Shown here in pieces: positions 1-8,623 of a DNA stretch of 64,000 bases. The position numbers were made by a program, and so were the translations under genes. The notes under the pieces are model-generated. The model was not told the DNA's origin. It was given only the letters and a program-made list of their open reading frames with translations, and searched no databases. Every line of letters starts with the position of its first letter. Position 1 is the first letter of the stretch. Source of the DNA: Nesterenkonia alba DSM 19423 (GTDB taxonomy: Bacteria > Actinomycetota > Actinomycetes > Actinomycetales > Micrococcaceae); NCBI RefSeq assembly GCF_000421745.1, contig NZ_ATXP01000004.1, positions 1-64,000 on the forward strand. Direction: 5' to 3'.

Positions 1-336
1 GAAGGTTCCAGGCCACGAGCTTCTCCTCATCAATTGTGGAGTCCTGTCACCACCCAGAACGGGGCGCCTGGGCAGCCAGCTGCCCAGCCCTGCCAGCCCC
101 AGGCCCTGGGGTGGAGTCGGTGGGCGGTTCATGCTCGGCATCCACGTTAGAAAACAAGCCCTCAACACTGGGACTGTCGTGCCTCTATCAGCGATCCACG
201 ATCCGCCCGTGACCAGCTCCTGGGTGACAACACCCCCCGGATCATCACATGACTGGGGGCAAACGATCATGCCCAGAAGCCGGACCGGACAACACCACTT
301 ATCCTGCCGGAAAACTGGTGCCCCTAGAAGCTAACG
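1..336. other. Non-coding flank left of the IS256 element
   Basis: No convincing gene was found here on either strand. Two strong short hairpins are visible: a 9-bp stem with a 2-base loop at 68-87 and a 7-bp stem with a 1-base loop at 97-111. Neither is followed by a clear T-run, so terminator function is uncertain. The missing 5' half of ccdA is not present on this side of the IS, so this DNA was probably not next to ccdA originally. Confidence 0.5.
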
Positions 337-338
337 GG

Positions 339-358
339 TGTCAACTTCTCTGTGTAAG
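339..358 (+). repeat. Left terminal inverted repeat of the IS256 element
   Basis: The core TGTCAACTTCTCTGTGTAAG is identical to the reverse complement of 1750-1769. The outermost one or two bases (from 337) may also belong to the repeat. Confidence 0.9.
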
Positions 359-390
359 GCCTGGTGGTGGGCCTTTCGAGAGGAGCATGT

Positions 391-1731
391 GTGTCTGTGA
401 CGGACGAGAAGAAGGACGCGACGGCGGCGATGGCTGCCGATCTGGTGGCATCGGGCGCTTTGGACGGGTTGTTCGCCAAGATCGATGCCGGCGAGGTGCA
501 GCTGACCGGTGATGGTGGGATGCTGCCGGCGATGATCAAGGCCGCGCTCGAGCGCGGGCTGGCCGCCGAGCTGTCCGACCACCTCGGTTACGACAAGGGC
601 GACCCGGAAGCGAAGTACTTCCCGAACTCGCGCAACGGCACGACGCCGAAGACGGTCGCCACCGAGGTCGGTGACGTGGCCCTGGACGTGCCGCGCGACC
701 GCGACGGGACGTTCACCCCGATGCTCGTGCCCAAGGGCGCCCGCCGCCTGGGCGGGCTGGATGAGATGATCATCAGCCTCTACGCCGGGGGGATGACGGT
801 CCGCGACATCGAGCACCACCTCGCTTCGACGGTCGGCACCGAGTTGTCCCACGAGACGATCAGCAACGTCATCGACGAGATCCTCGATGAGGTCATGGCC
901 TGGCAGAACCGGCCGCTGGAGGCGTTCTACCCCGTCATCTACCTCGATGCGATCGTGGTCAAGGTCCGCGAGGGGGCGCACGTGCGCAACAAGGCCGCGC
1001 ACATCGCCGTCGGGGTCGACATGGACGGCGTCAAGCACGTGCTGGGCATCTGGATCGAGAACACCGAGGGCGCGAAGTTCTGGGCGAGCGTGTGCGCCGA
1101 GCTCGCCAACCGCGGGATCCGTGATGTGCTGATCGTGTGCTGCGACGGGCTCAAAGGGTTCCCCGAGGCGATCGAGGCGACCTGGCCCGACAGCCTCGTG
1201 CAGACCTGCGTGGTGCACCTGATCCGCTCGTCCATGCGGTTCGTGTCCTACTCCGACCGCAAGGCCGTCACCGCGGCGCTGCGCCCGATCTACACCGCAG
1301 CGAACGCCGAGGCTGCCGAGCAGGCGCTGGCGGCGTTCGAGGCCTCACCCCTCGGGGCGAAGTACCCGCACGCGGTGGCGACGTGGAAAGCGGCCTGGGA
1401 GCGGTTCACACCGTTCCTGGCGTTCCCGCCCGAGCTGCGCCGGGTCATCTACACCACAAACTCGATCGAATCGCTGAACTACCAGCTGCGCAAGGTGACC
1501 AAGAATCGCGGACACTTCCCGTCTGACGACGCGGTGCGCAAGCTGCTGTGGCTGGCGATCTGCAACATCGAGGACAAACGCGCCCGCGAACGGGCGAAGG
1601 AACGCGGCCTACCGGCCAACAAGCGCAGAGCCTCCGGCCGGCTCGTCCAGGGCCAGGTCACCACGAACTGGAAACAAGCCCTGGCCCAGCTCGCACTCGC
1701 CTACCCCGAGCGAATCAACCCCTACCTGTAA
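391..1731 (+). CDS. IS256-family transposase
   Basis: DDE (mutator-type) transposase that cuts and joins the ends of the surrounding IS. With the GTG start at 391 it is 446 residues. The chosen start follows a GAGGAG ribosome site by about five bases; an upstream ATG at 364 lacks one. The catalytic triad reads D186 (YLDAIVVKV), D252 (CCDGLKGF) and E360 (TTNSIESLNYQLRK), with the family hallmark around E360. The N-terminal part carries the helical DNA-binding region typical of the family. No frameshift or stop interrupts the gene, so the element may be active. The gene ends just before the right inverted repeat. Confidence 0.93.
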   Translation: MSVTDEKKDATAAMAADLVASGALDGLFAKIDAGEVQLTGDGGMLPAMIKAALERGLAAELSDHLGYDKGDPEAKYFPNSRNGTTPKTVATEVGDVALDVPRDRDGTFTPMLVPKGARRLGGLDEMIISLYAGGMTVRDIEHHLASTVGTELSHETISNVIDEILDEVMAWQNRPLEAFYPVIYLDAIVVKVREGAHVRNKAAHIAVGVDMDGVKHVLGIWIENTEGAKFWASVCAELANRGIRDVLIVCCDGLKGFPEAIEATWPDSLVQTCVVHLIRSSMRFVSYSDRKAVTAALRPIYTAANAEAAEQALAAFEASPLGAKYPHAVATWKAAWERFTPFLAFPPELRRVIYTTNSIESLNYQLRKVTKNRGHFPSDDAVRKLLWLAICNIEDKRARERAKERGLPANKRRASGRLVQGQVTTNWKQALAQLALAYPERINPYL

Positions 1732-1749
1732 CCCCACCTGACCAGCGCA

Positions 1750-1769
1750 CTTACACAGAGAAGTTGACA
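1750..1769 (-). repeat. Right terminal inverted repeat of the IS256 element
   Basis: Exact reverse complement of 339-358 over 20 bases. It lies 19 bases after the transposase stop and directly abuts the truncated ccdA reading frame. Confidence 0.9.
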
Positions 1770-1771
1770 GG

Positions 1772-2174
1772 CTCCCGTCGGGCGCAGCGCACGATCCGCC
1801 CGCGCTTCCGTGCACGCCTCGGACTCGCCGGAGCCCCCCTGCTCGGCCTCGCGCTCGGCATCGGCTGGACTCCATGCATCGGGCCGACCCTCGCCGCCAT
1901 CCTCTCCGTCTCCTGGAACCTCGGCGACCCGATCCGGGCCGGCGTTCTCGGCGTCTCCTACTCGCTGGGTCTCGGCATTCCCTTTGTTCTCCTCGCGCTC
2001 GGTCTGGGCTGGGCGGCCCGGTCGATGACGTTCCTGCGCCGTCACATTCGGGGTATCAACATCGCGGGCGGCGTTGTGCTGGTACTGCTCGGACTGCTCA
2101 TGGTGACCGGGCTCTGGACGCGGCTGATGTCGTCCTTGCAGGGGGTGATGGCGAATGTCCAACTCCCGCTCTGA
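1772..2174 (+). pseudogene. ccdA: CcdA cytochrome c biogenesis protein, 5'-truncated by the IS
   Basis: This is the C-terminal part of a CcdA/DsbD-type membrane protein, which carries reducing equivalents across the membrane to apocytochrome c and thioredoxin-like partners. The remaining ~130 codons contain the second conserved cysteine motif (GWTPCIGPTLAAIL) and about three membrane segments. The N-terminal half, with the first redox cysteine (usually SPCVLPL), is missing because the IS end abuts the frame. Without its cysteine partner the fragment should not carry electrons. The frame is open from the IS into the fragment, but I see no proper start. It overlaps the start of resB by 20 bases, the usual operon arrangement. 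Confidence 0.85.
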
Positions 2175-3876
2175 ATCGGACACCCTGCCGGCACGACCGA
2201 GCGACCACGTCGACTCGGTCGAGCGGGGTGCTCCCGAAAGTGGTCTCGGCTGGCGCGCCTGGCTGCGCTGGGCCTGGCGGCAGCTCACCAACATGCGCAC
2301 CGCGCTGATGCTGCTCCTACTCATGGCCGTCGCCGCGATTCCCGGATCGCTGTTCCCGCAACGACAGGCCGACCCGAACGGTGTCGTCCAGTATTACGAT
2401 GACAACCCCGAGCTCGCTCCCGTGATCGACAACTTCCAGCTGTTCGACGTCTACAACTCGGCCTGGTTCTCCGCTATATACCTGTTGCTGTTCGTCTCTC
2501 TCATCGGGTGCATCATCCCGAGGATCAAACACCACGCGAAAGCGTTGCGCTCTCCAGCGCCGAAGACGCCAGCGCGCCTGGAGCGGATGGCCGCCCATTC
2601 CTCCCACGAACTGCATCTGGTCGAGGGGCGTACCTCGGACGCGGATATCGAGCAGGCGATCACGATCGCGGCCACCGAGCTGCGTCACCGCGGATACCGC
2701 ACGGCCCGCTACGATAACGCAAAGACCTGGTCGGTGTCCGCTGAACGCGGACACTTGCGCGAGACGGGCAACCTCGTCTTCCACTCCGCCCTGGTCGGTG
2801 TACTCGTAACTGTCCTCCTCAGCAGCGGACTCAACTACACCGGCGACCGTGTCATCGTCGCCGGCACCACTTTCGTGAATGCTGAGAGCGCCTACTCTTC
2901 CTTCGCTCCGGGCCGCTTCTTCGACAGGGACTCGCTCACTCCCTACGCGATGACCCTCGACGGGTTCGATGTCGAGTACGTTGAACCCGGCAGGCCTGGT
3001 GCGGGGCAGGCGGGGAATTTCGCCGCGCATCTCACCTTTCGAGAGCCCGGCAGCGAGGAGACCCGGGCTGAGACGGTGCGCGTCAACGCTCCCATCACCG
3101 TGGACGGCGATCGGGTCTACCTGCTCGGAAACGGGTATGCACCGTTGATCACGATCCGCAACGCGCAAGGCGATATCGTCTACCAGGAGCCGCAGCCATT
3201 CCTCCCGCAGGACTCTGCCATGACGTCGCTCGGGGTGGTGAAAGTCCCCGACGGGCTGCCCGAGCAGGTCGGGCTCATCGGGTTCCTCTATCCGACTCAG
3301 AGCACGCTGGAAAGCGGGGCGTCCTATTCGGTGTACCCCGACCTCATCAACCCGCGCGTCACGTTCAACGTCTTCACCGGCGATCTCGGCATCGACGACG
3401 GCACCCCGCGCTCCGTCTACCAGCTCGACACCGAATCCATGACTCAGATTACCGGCGGGGACACGGGCGTCGACTCGATCGAGCTCACGCCCGGCGATAC
3501 CGCTGACCTCCCGGATGGGATGGGCACCATCACCTTCGAGGACCTCACCGCGACCGAGGGCGCCGATGAGCCGGTGAAACGATTCGTCTCGCTGCAGATC
3601 CAACGCGACACCGGCGCCACTTGGGTGCTCATCTTCTCGATCCTCGCAACAGCGGGGCTCATCACCGGGCTCCTCGTCCCGCGCCGACGGCTCTGGGTGA
3701 AAGCCTCCCTCATCACCCCCGCCATTGGCGACCGCAAGCTCCGGATCGAATACGCGGGCCTCGCCCGCGGCGAGGATCCCGGCCTCGAACGCGCCGTCAC
3801 ACAGTTCAGCGAGACCCACCTCTCGATGATCGCCGAGCAGTCGCCGTCACCGCTTTTCAAGAAGGGAACCCCATGA
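2155..3876 (+). CDS. resB: ResB-like cytochrome c biogenesis protein
   Basis: Component of the system II (ResB-ResC) haem delivery and ligation machinery for c-type cytochromes. The protein is 573 residues. Hydrophobic segments follow an N-terminal cytoplasmic stretch (residues ~48-65, ~100-120 and ~205-225), then a large extracytoplasmic domain, then a last membrane helix near residue 490. The motif PGSLFPQ in the first loop is typical of ResB. Its start lies inside the end of the truncated ccdA, and its stop overlaps the next start (ATGA). The partner gene ccsB carries an amber codon and ccdA is truncated, so this intact gene probably sits in a pathway that no longer works. Confidence 0.9.
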   Translation: MSNSRSESDTLPARPSDHVDSVERGAPESGLGWRAWLRWAWRQLTNMRTALMLLLLMAVAAIPGSLFPQRQADPNGVVQYYDDNPELAPVIDNFQLFDVYNSAWFSAIYLLLFVSLIGCIIPRIKHHAKALRSPAPKTPARLERMAAHSSHELHLVEGRTSDADIEQAITIAATELRHRGYRTARYDNAKTWSVSAERGHLRETGNLVFHSALVGVLVTVLLSSGLNYTGDRVIVAGTTFVNAESAYSSFAPGRFFDRDSLTPYAMTLDGFDVEYVEPGRPGAGQAGNFAAHLTFREPGSEETRAETVRVNAPITVDGDRVYLLGNGYAPLITIRNAQGDIVYQEPQPFLPQDSAMTSLGVVKVPDGLPEQVGLIGFLYPTQSTLESGASYSVYPDLINPRVTFNVFTGDLGIDDGTPRSVYQLDTESMTQITGGDTGVDSIELTPGDTADLPDGMGTITFEDLTATEGADEPVKRFVSLQIQRDTGATWVLIFSILATAGLITGLLVPRRRLWVKASLITPAIGDRKLRIEYAGLARGEDPGLERAVTQFSETHLSMIAEQSPSPLFKKGTP

Positions 3877-4586
3877 CCCAGCACATCGTCCAGAAACCCA
3901 AGAAGAAGATCAGCACCTCGATGAAGGCCGCGCTGATCACGATCCCCACGCTCCTGCTGGTCTTCCTGATCATCATCCTCGTCACGCTGCTGAACCGGCC
4001 CGAGCGCGCGGTGCCTGAAGGGGCACCGGACAGCGCGGGGAAGGCCACGGTGTCGTTGGTGCAGGAGAACTCGCATGTCCTCGACGATGCCGGGGAGGGG
4101 GCGCCGGTGCTCGTCGAGTTCCTCGACTTCGAATGCGAAGCGTGCGGGGCCGTCTACCCGGTGATCGAGGACATCCGGAAGCAGTACGACGGCGAGATGA
4201 CCTACGTCGCTCGCTACTTCAACACCAACCACGCGAACTCGATGAACGCGGCGCTGGCGGCCGAAGCCGCCGCCCAGCAGGGGAAGTTCGAGGCGATGTA
4301 CCGCAAACTCTTCGAGTCTCAGCCCGAGTGGGCGGAGCAGCAGGAGTCCCAGGCCGACAAGATCCGCGGCTACGCCGAAGAGCTCGGGCTCGACATGCAG
4401 GCCTACGACCAGGCCGTTGCCGACCCCGCGACTCAGCAGCGGGTCGAGGAAGATCACAACGCCGGCCTCTCGCTCGGCGTGCAGGGCACCCCCACCTTCT
4501 TCCTCAACGGCGAATTGCTCCAACCCCAGTCAGTCAACGACATCACCGACGCACTCGACGCGGCGATCGCGGAAAGCGAGGGATAG
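3873..4586 (+). CDS. Membrane-anchored DsbA-family thioredoxin-like protein
   Basis: Thiol-disulfide oxidoreductase anchored outside the cell membrane. It is 237 residues: a basic N-terminus, one membrane helix (~residues 17-40), then a DsbA-like thioredoxin fold. The active site is C88-E-A-C91 in DFECEACGAVYP, and the cis-proline loop appears as GTPTFFLNGE near residue 208. The start overlaps the resB stop (ATGA). Position between resB and ccsB suggests it keeps apocytochrome cysteines, or other exported thiols, in the right redox state. A role in isomerising disulfides damaged by heavy metals is possible but is inference. Confidence 0.88.
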   Translation: MTQHIVQKPKKKISTSMKAALITIPTLLLVFLIIILVTLLNRPERAVPEGAPDSAGKATVSLVQENSHVLDDAGEGAPVLVEFLDFECEACGAVYPVIEDIRKQYDGEMTYVARYFNTNHANSMNAALAAEAAAQQGKFEAMYRKLFESQPEWAEQQESQADKIRGYAEELGLDMQAYDQAVADPATQQRVEEDHNAGLSLGVQGTPTFFLNGELLQPQSVNDITDALDAAIAESEG

Positions 4587-4588
4587 CC

Positions 4589-5593
4589 GTGGATCTCGAA
4601 CTGCAGGCTGCACTCGACGAGTTCTCCGTGATCGCCGTCTGGTCCGCGATCACGCTGTATGTACTCGCGTTCATCGCCTTCGCCTACGACCTCTCGCAGC
4701 GCGCATCCCTCGCCCCCACCAAGCAGCGCGAGACGGTGCTCGTGGGTGCGGGGGCGAGCTCCGCGCCGCCCGCCCGCGAACCGGCTGAACCGAGCCTGCG
4801 AATGCCGGCGTCGTAGCGGTCTCGCCGATACTGGGCGCGCCTCGCCATCGCGTTCACCGGGCTCGGCTTCACTCTCCACCTCGCCGCAACGATCACGCGC
4901 GGCGTGGCGGCCGAGCGGGTGCCATGGGCGAACATGTACGAATTCGCGCTCATCGGAACCCTGCTGATCATCGCCGTCTACCTGGCGGCCCTGCGCTGGT
5001 TCGACCTGCGGTTTCTGGGGGTGTTCATCGCGGGCATGGTCGTGTTCTTCCTCGGCGGATCTGCGATGTCCTTCTACGTCGAGGTGACGCCTCTGATGGA
5101 TCCGCTCAAGAGCATCTGGCTTATCATCCACGTCTTCGTCGCATCGCTCGCGACCGCGCTGTTCGCCATCGCAGCAGGACTCTCCACCATGCAACTGCTG
5201 CAGGCACGGCGGGAACGACAACGGGCGCGGGGCGCGGGTCTCGCCGGTCTCGGCCGCGGCTACCTCCGCACGCTCCCGAACTCCGAGGCACTGGAGACCC
5301 TCGCCTACCGCTTCGCGATCCTCGGGTTCATCTTCTGGACGTTCACCCTCATCGCCGGGGCAATCTGGGCGAACGAGTCATGGGGACGCTACTGGGGCTT
5401 TGACGTCAAAGAGGTCTGGACGTTCGTCATCTGGGTGCTATACGCAGGCTACATCCACGCCCGCGCTACGCGCGGCTGGCGCGGCACGAAGTCCGCCTGG
5501 CTGTCGCTTATCGGGTTCGCCGCGGTGCTCTTCAACTTCACGATCGTCAACCTCCTATTCAAAGGTCTGCACGCCTACTCGGGCATCAGCTAA
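4589..5593 (+). pseudogene. ccsB: CcsB/ResC cytochrome c biogenesis protein with an in-frame amber stop
   Basis: Partner of ResB in cytochrome c haem ligation. From a GTG at 4589 the frame encodes an N-terminal membrane segment, then meets TAG at 4814-4816. The same frame then continues without shift through RSRRYWARL to the conserved WANMYEF, the tryptophan-rich haem-handling motif (WGRYWGFDVKEVW) and the C-terminal helices. The only lesion is one stop codon in a low-conservation linker after residue 75. A downstream ATG at 4904 could start a shortened protein lacking the first helices. Sequencing error is possible, but decay fits the truncated ccdA in the same cluster. Confidence 0.82.
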
Positions 5594-5708
5594 ACGGTGG
5601 CGAGACTCCCCATGTCGAACCAATCACGAAGCTGCGCGGTGCTATCCGCGACAAGTGCCTGGACCGGTGTAGTGTCGCAATCCGCAGGCCCGTGCTCGAA
5701 TCGACGAG

Positions 5709-5738
5709 TTGCCATCATGTCAGTATTGACTGTATAGT
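5709..5738 (+). promoter_or_regulatory. Predicted cmtR-cadA promoter/operator
   Basis: A -35-like TTGCCA (5709-5714) and a -10-like TATAGT (5733-5738) are separated by 18 bases. The -10 region lies in an imperfect palindrome, ACTGTATAGT (5729-5738), a likely site for the metal sensor. The ATG at 5746 follows so closely that the transcript would be nearly leaderless. This is a pattern match only. Confidence 0.5.
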
Positions 5739-5745
5739 TCAGTGC

Positions 5746-6105
5746 ATGCTGACCATTGCTGCACGCCTCGATGTCATGAACCGGCTGGGCCGGGCCATGG
5801 CAGACCCGACGCGTTCCCGGATCCTGATGTCCCTGCTTGATGCTCCGAGCTACCCCGCGGTGCTGTCCCGTGAATTGGAGCTGACCCGTTCGAATGTCTC
5901 GAACCATCTGACGTGTCTGCGCGACTGTGGGATTGTGGTTGCGGAGCCTGAGGGCAGGCAGACGCGATACGAGATCGCTGATCCGCATCTAGCGGCGGCG
6001 CTCGTGGCGCTGGTGGATGTGACGCTGGCTGTGGACGAGCACGCTCCGTGCGTGGACGCGGCGTGCACGGTGCCGGGCTGCTGCGCAGCGGGGGCGGACG
6101 CGTGA
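5746..6105 (+). CDS. cmtR: CmtR-type cadmium/lead-sensing ArsR/SmtB repressor
   Basis: Winged-helix metal sensor that represses its own operon and releases DNA on binding Cd(II) or Pb(II). With the ATG at 5746 it is 119 residues. The metal ligands known from Mycobacterium tuberculosis CmtR fall at exactly the same numbers: C57 and C61 (LTCLRDCG, in the recognition helix) and C102 (HAPC). That agreement supports this start over upstream options. The DNA-binding core reads LTRSNVSNHL. Extra cysteines near the C-terminus (CTVPGCC) could bind more metal. The stop overlaps the cadA start (GTGA), so repressor and pump are made together. Confidence 0.93.
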   Translation: MLTIAARLDVMNRLGRAMADPTRSRILMSLLDAPSYPAVLSRELELTRSNVSNHLTCLRDCGIVVAEPEGRQTRYEIADPHLAAALVALVDVTLAVDEHAPCVDAACTVPGCCAAGADA

Positions 6106-8018
6106 GCGCGGCGTGCGGCTGCGACGAGCCGACCATGACATCCGTCGGCGAGGCTGAGGAGGTAGCGCGTCCGTGGTGGAGGGACCGCGGGATCTTGATG
6201 CCGGTGTTCTCCGGTGTCGCGTTTCTCGCCGGCCTGATTACCGAGTGGGCGGGAGCGGACACCCCGGCTCTGGTGCTGTTCTGGATCGGTCTGCTGCTGG
6301 GGGCGTCGACGTTCACGCCCGGCGCGATCCGGAATCTTTTCACGAAGGGCAAGCTCGGGATCGGGCTGCTGATGACGATCAGCGCGCTCGGGGCGGTCAT
6401 CCTCGGCTACGTCGAGGAAGCGGCGGCGCTGGCGTTCCTGTACTCGATCGCTGAGGCGCTGGAGGACAAGGCGATGGACCGGGCCCGCGGGGGCCTGCGG
6501 GCGCTGCTGAAGCTTGTGCCGGAGACCGCGACGGTGCTGCGTGACGGGGAGTCGGTGGATGTCGCCGCGAAGGACCTCACGGTCGGGCAGGTGATGCTGG
6601 TGCGTCCCGGGGAGAGGATCGCGACCGACGGCGTCGTCCGGGCGGGCCAGTCGAGCCTGGACACCTCGGCGATCACCGGCGAGTCGATCCCGGTCGAGGT
6701 CGCACCCGGCGATGAGGTCTCCGCCGGCGCGATCAACGTTGCTGGCGCCTTGGAGGTCGAGACGACCGCGGCGGGCACCGACAACTCGCTGACCACGATC
6801 GTGGGGCTGGTCGAGCAGGCCCAGGCCGAGAAGGGCGACCGTGCCCGCATCGCCGACCGGATCGCCCGTCCCCTTGTTCCGGGCGTGCTGATCCTCGCAG
6901 CGCTGGTCGCGATCATCGGCTCGCTGTTGGGCGACCCGGAGATGTGGATCACCCGCGCGCTCGTCGTCCTGGTCGCCGCCTCACCGTGTGCGCTGGCGAT
7001 CTCGGTGCCGTTGACGGTCGTCTCCGCGATCGGCGCGGGCAGCAAGTTCGGCGTGATCATCAAGTCCGGCGCGGTCTTCGAGCGCTTCGGCACGATCCGG
7101 CACATTGCCGTCGACAAGACCGGCACCCTCACCCGCAATGAGCCCGCCGTCACCGCGGTCCTCACCGCTGACGGCGTGGGTGACGCACAGGCGCTGGCTT
7201 GGGCGGCAGCGCTGGAGCAGCACAGCACGCACCCCCTTGCCGCAGCGATTACCGCCGCCGCACCGGAGGCTCCCGCGGCTACAGATGTGACCGAACTGGC
7301 CGGGCACGGCATCGAAGGCACCGCAGGCGGGGCGCGGATCACAGTCGGCAGTCCTCGTTGGCTCGATGCCGGCGGACTTGCAGGCCGGGTCGAGGGCTTG
7401 GAGGAGCAGGGTATGACCGTCGTGATCGTCCACCGCGACGGGGCACCTGTTGCCGCGATCGGTGTCCGTGACGAGTTGCGTCCCGAAGTCCCCGAGGTCG
7501 TGCGCACCCTCGCCGCTCAGGGCATCGGCGTGACCATGCTCACCGGCGACAACGCCCGCACCGCGCGTGCCCTCGCCGCGCAGGCTGGGATCGACGACGT
7601 GCGCGCGGAGCTGCGCCCCGAGGACAAGGCGACCGCGATCGGCGAGCTGTCGAAAGCGGGATCGGTCGCGATGATCGGTGACGGCATCAACGACGCTCCG
7701 GCCCTGGCTGCCGCGGACATCGGCATCGCGATGGGGGCGACCGGCTCCGACGCGGCGATCGAGTCCGCCGACGTCGCCTTCACCGGCCACGATCTGCGCC
7801 TCATTCCGCGCGCGTTCGACCACGCCCGCCGCGGACGGCGCATCATGAACCAGAACATCGTCCTGTCGCTGCTGATCATCATCGCGCTGCTCCCCCTCTC
7901 CCTGTTCGGGGCCCTCGGGCTCGCCGTCGTGGTCCTGGTCCACGAGATCGCGGAGGTCATCGTGATCCTCAACGGGTTGCGCGCTGCCCGCACCCGCACT
8001 CCACGGTTGGCGAGCTGA
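6102..8018 (+). CDS. cadA: Cadmium/lead/zinc-exporting P1B-type ATPase
   Basis: ATP-driven efflux pump for soft divalent metals in the cell membrane. The protein is 638 residues from GTG at 6102, which overlaps the cmtR stop. Visible motifs are TGES (192-195, actuator), S294-P-C296 (the membrane CPx-type metal site, here SPC), the phosphorylated D338 in DKTGT, an HP locus (QHSTHPLAAAI) and GDGIND (526-531, hinge). It has no N-terminal heavy-metal-associated domain; a short CGC at residues 5-7 may act as a minimal metal-binding tail. The SPC variant is seen in related actinobacterial exporters. Exact metal preference cannot be read from sequence, though the CmtR neighbour points to Cd/Pb. Confidence 0.92.
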   Translation: MSAACGCDEPTMTSVGEAEEVARPWWRDRGILMPVFSGVAFLAGLITEWAGADTPALVLFWIGLLLGASTFTPGAIRNLFTKGKLGIGLLMTISALGAVILGYVEEAAALAFLYSIAEALEDKAMDRARGGLRALLKLVPETATVLRDGESVDVAAKDLTVGQVMLVRPGERIATDGVVRAGQSSLDTSAITGESIPVEVAPGDEVSAGAINVAGALEVETTAAGTDNSLTTIVGLVEQAQAEKGDRARIADRIARPLVPGVLILAALVAIIGSLLGDPEMWITRALVVLVAASPCALAISVPLTVVSAIGAGSKFGVIIKSGAVFERFGTIRHIAVDKTGTLTRNEPAVTAVLTADGVGDAQALAWAAALEQHSTHPLAAAITAAAPEAPAATDVTELAGHGIEGTAGGARITVGSPRWLDAGGLAGRVEGLEEQGMTVVIVHRDGAPVAAIGVRDELRPEVPEVVRTLAAQGIGVTMLTGDNARTARALAAQAGIDDVRAELRPEDKATAIGELSKAGSVAMIGDGINDAPALAAADIGIAMGATGSDAAIESADVAFTGHDLRLIPRAFDHARRGRRIMNQNIVLSLLIIIALLPLSLFGALGLAVVVLVHEIAEVIVILNGLRAARTRTPRLAS

Positions 8019-8623
8019 TGCTTGCGACCATCGGATCCGCGATCGGCCTGTTCGCGGCGACCAACATCGACGACATCGTCGTGCTCACCGTGCTGTTCCT
8101 CGCCTCCAGCCGCGGGAAGCCGCGACCGTGGCAGATCGTCGCGGGCCAGTACCTCGGGTTCATCACCCTGGTCATGATCAGCGTGATCGCCGCACTCGGC
8201 CTGACCATCGTCCCCGACGAATGGGTGGGCTTCCTCGGATTGATCCCGCTCGGCATCGGCATCTGGACCCTCGTGCGCGGCCTGCGCCGCAACGGCGACG
8301 ATGATGACGACGACAAGATCACCGCGGTCGGGCTATGGGGCGTGGCCGGGATCACGATCGCCAACGGGGCTGACAACATCGCCCTCTACACGCCGATCTT
8401 CCGCACCAGCACCCCCGCCGACGTGGCGATTATGATCGTCGTGTTCCTCGTTCTCGTCGCCGTCTGGTGCGTCGCCGGACGCCTGATCGGAACCCACAAG
8501 GTCGTCACCGAGACGCTGGAGCGGGTCGAGCACTGGCTCGTTCCGGTGGTGTTCATCGGGCTGGGCCTGTTCATCCTGATCGAGTCCGGGGTCGTCTCCC
8601 GCCTCGTCGAGGTCATCGCATGA
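8018..8623 (+). CDS. cadD: CadD-family cadmium resistance transporter
   Basis: Integral membrane protein of 201 residues in the CadD/LysE-like group, associated with cadmium resistance by export or sequestration. About five to six hydrophobic segments are present. The family features ATNIDDIVVL near residue 15 and NGADNIALY near residue 118 hold conserved acidic residues in the membrane. A run of five aspartates (residues ~93-97) in the central loop may bind metal. The start overlaps the cadA stop (TGATG) and its own stop overlaps lspA (ATGA), so all four genes are translationally coupled. Confidence 0.9.
   Translation: MLATIGSAIGLFAATNIDDIVVLTVLFLASSRGKPRPWQIVAGQYLGFITLVMISVIAALGLTIVPDEWVGFLGLIPLGIGIWTLVRGLRRNGDDDDDDKITAVGLWGVAGITIANGADNIALYTPIFRTSTPADVAIMIVVFLVLVAVWCVAGRLIGTHKVVTETLERVEHWLVPVVFIGLGLFILIESGVVSRLVEVIA

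Larger units (their letters stand above)
337..1771 (+). mobile_element. IS256-family insertion sequence
   Basis: The element is bounded by near-perfect terminal inverted repeats and holds a single transposase gene. The shared 20-base core of the ends lies at 339-358 and, inverted, at 1750-1769. The length of about 1.43 kb is normal for IS256-family members. The bases flanking the two ends do not form an obvious 8-9 bp target duplication. This suggests that recombination or a deletion followed insertion, or that the element marks a rearrangement junction. Confidence 0.88.

Noticed and set aside
1-336. Coding frames of 60-90 residues left of the IS
   Set aside because: No ribosome sites, no family resemblance and overlapping frames of poor composition.
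331-1218. 295-residue open frame on the minus strand inside the transposase
   Set aside because: Reverse shadow of the IS256 transposase, with His/Asp/Val bias typical of antisense GC-rich frames.
2317-3819. 500-residue open frame on the minus strand inside resB
   Set aside because: Shadow of the resB codons in GC-rich DNA; sequence is low-complexity, matches no family and resB itself is clear.
4904-5593. Separate short ccsB gene starting at ATG 4904
   Set aside because: The frame and family match continue upstream through the amber codon to 4589, so one broken gene is simpler. Translation from 4904 cannot be excluded.
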